DNA from: Nevskia sp.
GTDB taxonomy: Bacteria > Pseudomonadota > Gammaproteobacteria > Nevskiales > Nevskiaceae
Direction: 5' to 3'
DNA: 57,261 nt
Assembly (NCBI GenBank): GCA_030694365.1
Contig: JAUXYM010000087.1
Coordinates: 1 to 57,261, forward strand
In this document: in pieces, positions 18,412 to 25,403 of the stretch
How positions within the stretch are numbered: position 1 is the stretch's first letter
How the letters are laid out: the number at the start of each line of letters is the position of its first letter
Translations under genes and position numbers: made by a program
Notes under the pieces: model-generated
Told to the model about the DNA's origin: nothing
What the model saw: only the letters and a program-made list of their open reading frames with translations
Database searches by the model: none

Positions 18412-19350
18412 ATGAAAGTGCTGATGCTCGGCGCCGGTGCCACCGGTGGTTATTTCGGCGGACGGATGCTGGAAGCAGGACGCAATGTCAGTTTCCTGGT
18501 CCGCGAACACCGCGCGGCACAGCTACGCGGCAATGGTCTGGTGGTACGCAGTCCGCAGGGCGATCTGCGCCTGAAGCCGCGGGTGCTGCTCAGTGGCCAC
18601 ATCCACGAAACCTTCGATCTGGTGATCCTCGCCTGCAAGGCCTATGACCTCGAAGCGGCGATGACCGCGATCGCGCCAGCCGTCGGGCCGGAAACGGCGG
18701 TGCTGCCGCTGCTCAACGGCCTGCGGCATTTCGAATTGCTCGATGAGCGTTTCGGCGCCGAGAAAGTGCTGCGCGGTCTGTGTTCGATTGCCGTGCGGCT
18801 CGACAACGATGGCGCGATCGAACACATGTCAGAGATGCACGCGCTGCGCTTCGGCGAAGCCGATGACCAGCGCACGCCACGCATCGACGCGATCGAAGCG
18901 CTGATGCAGGGCTGCAAGTTCGATGGCCGCGCCAGCTACAGCATCCAGCAGGCGGTCTGGGAAAAATGGGTGATGCTGGCCAGCCTCGCCGGCATGACCT
19001 GCCTGCTGCGCGCCAATGTCGGCGAAATTGTTGCCGCGCCGGAAGGCCGGGCGCTGATGCTGGCGACAATCGACGAATGCGCAGCGATCGCCGGCGCACA
19101 TAGCCATGCGCCGCGTGCGCATGTGCTCGATGGCACCCGCGCCATCCTGACCGAGCCCGGTTCGCGGGCGAAGGCTTCGATGCTTCGCGACCTCGAACAG
19201 GGCGGCAAGGTCGAGGCCGATCACATCCTCGGTGATCTGATCGCCCGCGGTGCTGCGCATGGCATCGCAGCACCGCTGCTCAAGGCCGCGCATGCCAGCC
19301 TGAAAATCCACGAAGCCAAGCTGAAGAAGCCGGTGCGGCAGAAAGTCTGA
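18412..19350 (+). CDS. panE: 2-dehydropantoate 2-reductase (ketopantoate reductase)
   Basis: NADPH-dependent reduction of ketopantoate to pantoate in CoA synthesis. The product is 312 aa from ATG 18412 (MKVLMLGAGATGGYFGGRM), the family N-terminus; ATG 18397 would add five residues. The Rossmann motif GAGATGGYFGG is at residues 7-17. The catalytic Lys is in QAVWEKWVML, and the C-terminal helical domain has SMLRDLEQGGKVEADHILG with the conserved substrate-binding Ser and Glu. Other members of the ApbA/PanE family act on related 2-oxo acids, so the substrate is inferred. It converges on alr with 33 bp between. Confidence 0.88.
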   Translation: MKVLMLGAGATGGYFGGRMLEAGRNVSFLVREHRAAQLRGNGLVVRSPQGDLRLKPRVLLSGHIHETFDLVILACKAYDLEAAMTAIAPAVGPETAVLPLLNGLRHFELLDERFGAEKVLRGLCSIAVRLDNDGAIEHMSEMHALRFGEADDQRTPRIDAIEALMQGCKFDGRASYSIQQAVWEKWVMLASLAGMTCLLRANVGEIVAAPEGRALMLATIDECAAIAGAHSHAPRAHVLDGTRAILTEPGSRAKASMLRDLEQGGKVEADHILGDLIARGAAHGIAAPLLKAAHASLKIHEAKLKKPVRQKV

Positions 19351-19383
19351 ACGGATCAGCTTGCCGGCTCGGACGTAGCGCCC

Positions 19384-20466
19384 TCAGACGTAGTGGTAGT
19401 GCACCCGGTTGGTCAGCCCGCAAAACAGTTCGTAGGACAAGGTGCCGGCCCAGGTCGCGACTTCTTCGGCCGGCAGGCCCGGCCCCCACAGGGTCACGGC
19501 ATCGCCAACCGCCGCCTGCGGCAGGCTGCGCAGATCGACGGTGATCATGTCCATCGACACCCGGCCGATGATCGGCACGCGCTGCTCGTGGATCAGCACC
19601 GGCGCGCCGGCCGGCAGGATGCGGTGCACGCCATCGGCATAGCCGACCGCGACGACGCCGACCCGCATCGCTTCCGGACAGGTGAACGTGGCACCGTAAC
19701 CTACCGTGTCGCCGGCCGGCACTGGGTGGACGGCGATCAAGCGGCTGGTGACGGTCATCGCAGGCTTGAGGCCCAGATCGCTGCCGACCGTGCCCGGCAT
19801 CGGGCTGGCGCCATACAACATCAGGCCCGGCCGCACCCAGTCGACCCGCGCCTGTGGCCAGGCGATCAGGCCGGCGGAATTGGCGATTGAGCGCGGCCCG
19901 GGGATGTCCGCCATCGCCGCCTCGAAGGCGGCGATCTGCGCTGCGGTCATCGCGCTGTCGCGATCATCGGCGCAGGCCAGATGGGTGATCCAGCCTTGCA
20001 GATGCCAGTTCGGCCGAGTCAGCAGCTCGGCCTGCAGCGCCGGCGCTTCGGCCAGCGGAAAACCAAGCCGGTGCATGCCGCTGTCGAGCTTGAACCAGAC
20101 GCTGAGCACGGTCGTCGGCGGCAGCGAAGCCAGCAGTTCCAGCTGCCAGCGATCGTGGATGACGATCTCCAGATCCAGCCGCGCCGCTTCCTCGGCTTCC
20201 TCGGCCGACAGCACGCCTTCCAGCAACGCGATGCGGGTGGCGATGCCGGCATCACGCAGGCTCACCGCTTCTTCGAGACAGGCGACGGCAAAAGCATCGA
20301 CGCCGGCATCGGCCAAGGCACGGGCCACCGGCACCGCACCATGGCCATAGGCATCGGCCTTGATCGCGGCCATCACTTTCGACTGCGGCGCGAACGCGCG
20401 AACGCGCTGCAGGTTGTGGCGAACGGCCGACAGATCGACCGTCGCAGTGACACGAGGAATAGACAT
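19384..20466 (-). CDS. alr: Alanine racemase
   Basis: PLP enzyme giving D-alanine for peptidoglycan. The product is 360 aa, normal length. PLP-binding Lys is in AAIKADAYGHG near residue 35, and the C-terminal domain has TVGYGATFTCPEAMRVGVV with the catalytic Tyr. It sits downstream of dnaB, as in E. coli, but the gap is filled by a heptad repeat whose end is 5 nt from the ATG; no clear Shine-Dalgarno sequence remains. Confidence 0.95.
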   Translation of the reverse strand: MSIPRVTATVDLSAVRHNLQRVRAFAPQSKVMAAIKADAYGHGAVPVARALADAGVDAFAVACLEEAVSLRDAGIATRIALLEGVLSAEEAEEAARLDLEIVIHDRWQLELLASLPPTTVLSVWFKLDSGMHRLGFPLAEAPALQAELLTRPNWHLQGWITHLACADDRDSAMTAAQIAAFEAAMADIPGPRSIANSAGLIAWPQARVDWVRPGLMLYGASPMPGTVGSDLGLKPAMTVTSRLIAVHPVPAGDTVGYGATFTCPEAMRVGVVAVGYADGVHRILPAGAPVLIHEQRVPIIGRVSMDMITVDLRSLPQAAVGDAVTLWGPGLPAEEVATWAGTLSYELFCGLTNRVHYHYV

Positions 20467-20471
20467 GTGAA

Positions 20472-20561
20472 GCAGTGGTTCGTGGTCAGTGGCTAGTGGT
20501 CAGCAATCGGTGGCTGGCATACGGTTTATCGGGCCACTGAACACTGGCCACTAGCCACTGC
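20472..20561. repeat. Heptad inverted-repeat element, copy 2 (dnaB-alr gap)
   Basis: Left arm units AGTGGTT CGTGGTC AGTGGCT AGTGGTC; right arm ACTGAAC ACTGGCC ACTAGCC ACTGC. The element fills the gap completely, from 5 nt before the alr start to 1 nt before the dnaB stop. Same build as the copies at 4343, 31423, 43171 and 51027. Confidence 0.85.
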
Positions 20562-20562
20562 C

Positions 20563-21966
20563 TCACCCCCCGTACATGTACTCGGGTGCCAGATTGTCGA
20601 AGCGCGTGTACTTGCCGAGGAACGCGGTCTTGACCTTGCCGGTAGGGCCGGAGCGCTGCTTGGCGATGATGATTTCGGCGGTGCCCTGATTCGGCGAATC
20701 CTTGTTGTGGTAGTCGTCGCGGTAGACGAACAGCACCATGTCGGCGTCCTGTTCGATCGAGCCGGATTCGCGAAGATCGGACATGATCGGCCGCTTGTCC
20801 TGACGCGCTTCGAGGCTGCGCGACAGCTGCGACAGCGCGATGATCGGCACTTTCAATTCCTTGGCCAGCGCCTTCAGCGAGCGGGAAATTTCCGAGATCT
20901 CGTTGGTGCGATTCTCTCGATTCGACGGCACCTGCATCAGCTGGATGTAATCGACCACGATCAACGACAGCGGATGCTTGGCAGCCATGCGTCGCGCCCG
21001 GCCGGCCAGTTCCTGCGGCGACAGCGAACCGGTTTCATCGATGAACAGCGGCGCTTCGCGGAGCAGGCCGCTGGCCGAGACCAGACGGCTCCAGTCGTGG
21101 TCTTCCATCTGGCCGCTCTTCAGCGCCTGCTGGTCGATGCGGCCAAACGAGGACAGCACGCGCAGCGCCAGTTGCTCGGCGGACATTTCCATCGAGAACA
21201 CCGCTGTCGCCAGCTTGTTCTCGATCGCCACATGCTCGGCGATGTTCATCGCGAAGCTGGTCTTGCCCATGCCAGGACGGCCGCCGACGATGATCAGATC
21301 ACCCGGGTGCATGCCCTGGGTCATCTTGTCGAGTTCGGTGAAACCGGTCGGCGTGCCGGCGAGGCTGGATGGATTGTTGCGCAGCCGTTCGAGGCGATCC
21401 TCGATCGCGTCCATCAAGGTCGGCATGTCCTTGGCCTGGCTGGCCGCCTTGGAACCGCGCGCCCGGATCGCAAACACCTGCTTTTCGGCGACGTCGATCA
21501 GCATGCCCGGCGTGCGGCCATCGGGCTGGTAGCCGAGTTCGGCGATGTCCTGGCCGGCGGCAATCAGGCTGCGCAGCACCGAGCGTTCGCGAACAATCTC
21601 CGCATAGGCCTTGATGTTGGCGGCCGACGGCGTATCGGCGGCCAGGGTGCCGAGATAGCTGATACCGCCGGCATCCTCGAGCTTGCCCTGATGGCGCAGA
21701 TGCTCGGACAGGGTGACGAAATCACAGGGCCGGCCGGCGTTCAGCAGTTCGCCGATCGCCTTGAAGATCTGCCGGTGGTCCTGGGTGTAGAAATCTTCTT
21801 CGGCGACCTGATCGACCAGCTCGTACCAGGCGCGGTTGTTCAGCAGCAGACCGCCGAGTACCGACTGCTCGGCTTCCAGCGAATACGGCGGATGCTTGGG
21901 ACTGGCGGCCAGCCGCGCGCCGGGCTGGGAGCCGCCAGGAGTTGCGTTCGGAAAAGGCGTGGCCAT
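20563..21966 (-). CDS. dnaB: Replicative DNA helicase DnaB
   Basis: Hexameric 5'-3' helicase of the replication fork. The product is 467 aa from MATPFPNATPGG at 21966; the frame is open 66 codons further upstream but without family similarity. N-terminal domain from YSLEAEQSVLGGLLL; RecA-like motor with Walker A GGRPGMGKTSFAMN near residue 230 and the Walker B region LIVVDYIQLMQ. DLRESGSIEQDADMVLF and the C-terminal FDNLAPEY are typical. It follows rplI with a terminator-like hairpin between, so it probably has its own promoter. Confidence 0.97.
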   Translation of the reverse strand: MATPFPNATPGGSQPGARLAASPKHPPYSLEAEQSVLGGLLLNNRAWYELVDQVAEEDFYTQDHRQIFKAIGELLNAGRPCDFVTLSEHLRHQGKLEDAGGISYLGTLAADTPSAANIKAYAEIVRERSVLRSLIAAGQDIAELGYQPDGRTPGMLIDVAEKQVFAIRARGSKAASQAKDMPTLMDAIEDRLERLRNNPSSLAGTPTGFTELDKMTQGMHPGDLIIVGGRPGMGKTSFAMNIAEHVAIENKLATAVFSMEMSAEQLALRVLSSFGRIDQQALKSGQMEDHDWSRLVSASGLLREAPLFIDETGSLSPQELAGRARRMAAKHPLSLIVVDYIQLMQVPSNRENRTNEISEISRSLKALAKELKVPIIALSQLSRSLEARQDKRPIMSDLRESGSIEQDADMVLFVYRDDYHNKDSPNQGTAEIIIAKQRSGPTGKVKTAFLGKYTRFDNLAPEYMYGG

Positions 21967-22085
21967 GGTCGGTTCTCGGTGGATCATCAAGCTTGCGCGT
22001 TCAGGCTTGCGCCCGCCACGGAACAAGCTGTGGACAGTTTGTGCATCACTCTGTACATGACTGGCCGCAAGCGCCAAACAAGCGC

Positions 22086-22119
22086 CAGAAACGAATCGGC
22101 CCGCGCGAGGCGGGCCGAT
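22086..22119 (-). terminator. Probable terminator of rpsF-rpsR-rplI
   Basis: A perfect 10-bp stem (22095-22104 with 22110-22119) with a 5-nt loop lies 22 nt after the rplI stop. On the minus strand it is followed by TCGTTTCT, a weak T-tract. It separates the ribosomal protein operon from dnaB. Confidence 0.55.
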
Positions 22120-22141
22120 CGTTGCCACGAAACGAAAGGCT

Positions 22142-22594
22142 TTAGCCCTTGGTTTCTTCAACAACCACGATCAGCGTGGTTTCGACTTCCGAGTGCAGAC
22201 GGACGGCAACCGTGTAGGTGCCGACCACGCGGATCGCGCCTTCCGGCATGTCGATTTCGCTCTTTTCGAGCACGAAAGCGGTATTGGTGGTGGCACGCGC
22301 GACTTCTGCCGGGCCGACCGAACCGTACAGCTTGCCTTCTTCGGCGGCGAGCGCCTTGATGGTCACGTGCTTGCCGGCCAGTGCCGCCGCACGCATCTTC
22401 GCGGCTGTCAGCGTCTCGGCGTACTTCTTCATCAGTTCGGCCTTGCGGACTTCGAACACTTCCTTGTTGCCGGCGGTGGCGGTCAGCGCCTTGCCCTTCG
22501 GCAGCAGGTAGTTGCGGCCGTAGCCGGACTTCACCTTGACGACATCACCGAGGTCGCCGAGGTTGGTCACTTTTTCGAGCAGGATCAGTTCCAT
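22142..22594 (-). CDS. rplI: 50S ribosomal protein L9
   Basis: Large-subunit protein that binds domain V of 23S rRNA. The product is 150 aa: N-terminal RNA-binding domain MELILLEKVTNLGDLGDVV with GYGRNYLLPKGKA, a long connecting helix, and the C-terminal domain ending in LIVVVEETKG. It lies 12 nt after rpsR in the rpsF-rpsR-rplI operon. Confidence 0.97.
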   Translation of the reverse strand: MELILLEKVTNLGDLGDVVKVKSGYGRNYLLPKGKALTATAGNKEVFEVRKAELMKKYAETLTAAKMRAAALAGKHVTIKALAAEEGKLYGSVGPAEVARATTNTAFVLEKSEIDMPEGAIRVVGTYTVAVRLHSEVETTLIVVVEETKG

Positions 22595-22606
22595 GAGTTC
22601 TTCTCC

Positions 22607-22834
22607 TTATTCGTGGGCGTCGGTGTACGGCAGCAGCGCGAGGTAGCGCGCGTTCTTGATCGCCGAACCGAGCTGGCGCTGGTAGCGCGCCTTGGTGCCG
22701 GTGATGCGGCTCGGCACGATCTTGCCGTTCTCGGAGACGTACTGCTTCAGCGTCGCCAGATCCTTGTAGTCGATCCGGATGGTGCCTTCGGCAGTGAACT
22801 TGCAGCTCTTCTTCTTGCGGAAAAAACGGGACAT
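22607..22834 (-). CDS. rpsR: 30S ribosomal protein S18
   Basis: Small-subunit protein that pairs with S6 on the platform. The product is 75 aa with basic N-terminus [13 protein letters not shown] and the core [19 protein letters not shown], then [13 protein letters not shown]. It starts 3 nt after rpsF. The priB gene found between rpsF and rpsR in enterobacteria is absent. Confidence 0.97.
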   Translation of the reverse strand: MSRFFRKKKSCKFTAEGTIRIDYKDLATLKQYVSENGKIVPSRITGTKARYQRQLGSAIKNARYLALLPYTDAHE

Positions 22835-22837
22835 GGC

Positions 22838-23260
22838 TTAGACGGCCTCTTCGGTCGTGGTGGCGGCAGCGGCATCGGCGGCGTCGGCAGCAGCGGCCTC
22901 GCCCTCGGCATTGCGCTTGTATTCCGGCTTCTTGTCTTCTTCCGGAACCTTGAACAGCGGCGACTGCTCGGTCTCCGCCTTGTCCATGCGGATGACCAGC
23001 TTGCGGATCACGGCGTCGTTGAAACGGAAGGCGCTTTCCAGCTCCTTCAGCACGGCGTCGGAGCACTCGACGTTCATCAGCACGTAATGCGCCTTGTGCA
23101 GCTTGGCGACCGGATAGGCGAGCTGGCGGCGGCCCCAGTCTTCCATGCGGTGCACAGCGCCGCCGTCGGACTCGACCATGTTCTTGTAGCGTTCGATCAT
23201 GGCCGGAACCTGATCGCTCTGGTCCGGATGGACCATGACAACAACTTCGTAATGACGCAT
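22838..23260 (-). CDS. rpsF: 30S ribosomal protein S6
   Basis: Binds S18 and helix 22-23 of 16S rRNA. The product is 140 aa from [18 protein letters not shown] at 23260, preceded by AAGGAG at the right distance; an open extension of 40 codons upstream is spurious. The S6 fold ends near residue 105, after which comes a tail rich in Ala and acidic residues ([15 protein letters not shown]), comparable to the acidic tail that RimK extends in E. coli. First gene of the operon. Confidence 0.96.
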   Translation of the reverse strand: MRHYEVVVMVHPDQSDQVPAMIERYKNMVESDGGAVHRMEDWGRRQLAYPVAKLHKAHYVLMNVECSDAVLKELESAFRFNDAVIRKLVIRMDKAETEQSPLFKVPEEDKKPEYKRNAEGEAAAADAADAAAATTTEEAV

Positions 23261-23280
23261 GGATGCTCCTTGTGGATGCA

Positions 23281-23300
23281 GGCTGGCAGCGAAGCCAGCC
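23281..23300 (-). promoter_or_regulatory. Hairpin in the rpsF leader, candidate S6:S18 control element
   Basis: A perfect 7-bp stem GGCTGGC/GCCAGCC with a 6-nt loop lies about 20 nt upstream of the rpsF ATG, just before AAGGAG. S6:S18 leader RNAs that bind their own products are known upstream of rpsF in many bacteria, and a CCG-rich strand precedes this stem. The match to that motif was not tested. Confidence 0.35.
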
Positions 23301-23458
23301 CGGGCAGTCCCCCGCAAATCTAACGACAGGCGCAACGGGCGGTGGGACAAGGTTTCCCGGTCGAACCAACAACGGCCCAACAGCGGTCTGGCCGGAAAGG
23401 TCGCGGAGTGTACGTTTTCAGGCCGTTCCGGGCAAGCCGCAAGCCCAATCAGACCCCA

Positions 23459-24412
23459 TCAGGGCGTGATCACGCAGCAGTTCGGATTCGACAGCAGTTC
23501 GCGAGCTCTCGCCTCGCCGGCCTCGATGTCGACGGCACGCAGCTTCTTCTTCATGCCGGCCAGCAGCTTGCCGAACCGCTGCGGTTGCTTGCTCGCGGCG
23601 TTGACCTGATCGAGCGCCCGGAAGTGTGCATAGGCCTCGATATCGTTCTGTGGCAGCACCTCGCCGCCGGAATACCAGGCGGCGAAGGTCCACAGCGCCG
23701 ATACCGATCCGGCTTCGCGAGCCCGCGTTGTGTAATCGATGGCTTCCGCCTGCAGCGCTTCCTGCCGGGCCCGCTGCTCGGCGGAGCATTCGGCCAGGAA
23801 CTGGCAGTAATCATCCGGCGGCAGCTTCAGTGGCAGGTTCAGCTGGGCTTCGATGATGCCGGCATCGGCGGCCTGCTTGATCCAGTCGCGGAAACCACTG
23901 CGCGCCTCGGCCGGAATGCCGTCGCACTCGGCGTACAGATGACGCAGCGTGGCTTCCTCGGCTTTCGGTGCATCGACGGTCCAGCGCCCGTGCCGGCGTG
24001 TCTGGTGGATCGTTTCGACTTCCCGCTCCAGCGCGGCGTCATCGGCCGGAATCTCGCGGCACTCGAACAGCAGGCTGCCGAGCCGGTACTGGGACAAACG
24101 ATTGCCGCTCTGAGCTTCAGGCAGCAGCTTCGCGTAGCCATCGGCGAGCCGGCCTGCGGGCGGCGACAGCCTGGCGCGACGGACCAGGCGGATGCTGAGG
24201 CCGGAATCGACCACCGCGCGCTCGACTGTCTGCCGGGCGACCGATGACGCTGCCGGTGGCGCCGGCGCTGCTTCAACAGCCGCCGGCGGCGACTCGCTGA
24301 TCACTGCGTCCGGCACCACTTCAGGCGCTTCGTCCTGACCTCGCCACCACTGCGCCAGCAGCATGGCGACCAGCACCGCGAGCACCGACAGCAGCAGGCG
24401 CGAGCGCCCCAT
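23459..24412 (-). CDS. Membrane-anchored protein with helical repeats, function unknown
   Basis: The product is 317 aa. An N-terminal hydrophobic segment at about residues 6-22 (LLLSVLAVLVAMLLAQ) is a signal anchor, followed by a Pro/Ala-rich spacer to residue 60. The rest is helical with features of Sel1/TPR-like repeats: LSQYRLGSLLFE, GSVSALWTFAAWYSGGEV and similar. Four or more Cys are spread through the exported part, and the protein ends NCCVITP. Its ATG overlaps the rlmB stop (TGATG), so the two are coupled. No specific family recognised; the repeat assignment is by eye. Confidence 0.75.
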   Translation of the reverse strand: MGRSRLLLSVLAVLVAMLLAQWWRGQDEAPEVVPDAVISESPPAAVEAAPAPPAASSVARQTVERAVVDSGLSIRLVRRARLSPPAGRLADGYAKLLPEAQSGNRLSQYRLGSLLFECREIPADDAALEREVETIHQTRRHGRWTVDAPKAEEATLRHLYAECDGIPAEARSGFRDWIKQAADAGIIEAQLNLPLKLPPDDYCQFLAECSAEQRARQEALQAEAIDYTTRAREAGSVSALWTFAAWYSGGEVLPQNDIEAYAHFRALDQVNAASKQPQRFGKLLAGMKKKLRAVDIEAGEARARELLSNPNCCVITP

Positions 24413-25176
24413 CACTTCTTCCGCGCGGCAGCCTTGGCCGGCTTGTGATTGCGCTGTCGATAAGCCTCGTACAGGCAGACTGCTGCGGCCACCGAGACGT
24501 TGAGGCTTTCGATCCTCTCACCCTTCATCGGAATGCGCACCACGCGGTCGCAGCACTCGCGGGTCAGCCGGCGCAGGCCTTCGGACTCGCCGCCCATGAC
24601 CAGCACCAGCGGCCCGGTCAGATCGACATCGAACAGGGATTCATCGCCCTCGCCGGCCAGGCCGACGACCCAGTAACCGAGCTGCTTGAGCTGTTCGAGC
24701 TTGCGTACCAGGTTGGTCACCGCGACCACCGGCACCCGCTCGGCGGAACCGGCGGCAGCCGAACGCACGGCCGGCGTGACGCCGACGGCGCGATCCTTGG
24801 GGATGATCACGGCATCGACACCGGTGGCTTCCGAGGTCCGCAGGCAGGCACCGAGGTTGTGCGGGTCCTGCACGCCATCGAGCGCCAGGATCAGCCGCTC
24901 TGGCGTCGCCGGCAGATCGATCAATTCTTCGCCGCCAAGATCGGCAGCATTGATCGCCGCCAGCACGCCCTGATGGCGCAGGCCGGGTGCGCGGATATCG
25001 AGCACATCGCGAGCAACCTTGCGGACCGTGATGTTGCGCTTGGCAGCCAGCTCCAGCAGTTTTTCGGCGCGGGCATCACGACGGGTTTCGGCGAGCAGGA
25101 TCTCGCGCGGCTTGGATTCGCCGTCTTCGATCGCCGCGATGACGGCGTGGAAGCCGCCGATGTAAGTCTCTGCCAT
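24412..25176 (-). CDS. rlmB: 23S rRNA (guanosine-2'-O-)-methyltransferase RlmB
   Basis: SPOUT methyltransferase for Gm2251 in the ribosomal P loop. The product is 254 aa from MAETYIGGFHAVIAAIED at 25176. N-terminal substrate-binding domain, then motif 1 LDGVQDPHNLGACLRTSE, motif 2 VLVMGGESEGLRRLTREC and motif 3 ESLNVSVAAAVCLYEAYR forming the trefoil knot. In E. coli it directly follows rnr; here two genes and a repeat element lie between. Confidence 0.94.
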   Translation of the reverse strand: MAETYIGGFHAVIAAIEDGESKPREILLAETRRDARAEKLLELAAKRNITVRKVARDVLDIRAPGLRHQGVLAAINAADLGGEELIDLPATPERLILALDGVQDPHNLGACLRTSEATGVDAVIIPKDRAVGVTPAVRSAAAGSAERVPVVAVTNLVRKLEQLKQLGYWVVGLAGEGDESLFDVDLTGPLVLVMGGESEGLRRLTRECCDRVVRIPMKGERIESLNVSVAAAVCLYEAYRQRNHKPAKAAARKK

Positions 25177-25240
25177 GGTCTGCTGCCGGTTGGATGCGGC
25201 GCGCAGTTTACTGCTGTCGCTGGGCGCGCGAGACGCGGAA

Positions 25241-25400
25241 GCGAAAAACGATCTCACGCGGAGACCGCAGAGGACGCGGAGAACAGCGACAACGGGGAAG
25301 ATGGAATCGTGAAAGGCAACTTGCCGGCTATGCTTTTCACCTCGCTTATGGCTTGGCTTTTCTCTGCAGTCTCCGCGCGCTCTGCGTGAGACCGCTTTTG
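25241..25400. mobile_element. Empty MITE-like element with 9-bp-unit inverted ends
   Basis: Inverted arms at 25252-25282 and 25361-25391 agree at 23 of 31 positions by my count and both begin TCTCACGC. They are made of about three units of type ACGCRGAGA. Flanks GCGAAAAACGA and CCGCTTTTGC extend the similarity. The 78-bp centre codes for nothing evident. The arms resemble those of the GxxExxY cassette at 32815-33232, so this may be a non-autonomous or decayed relative. It lies between rlmB and the DUF2339 gene. Confidence 0.75.
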
Positions 25401-25403
25401 CTG

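Noticed and set aside
20472..20561. Small CRISPR array from the repeated AGTGG motifs
   Set aside because: Units are 7 bp without spacers, and the second half is inverted, unlike CRISPR.
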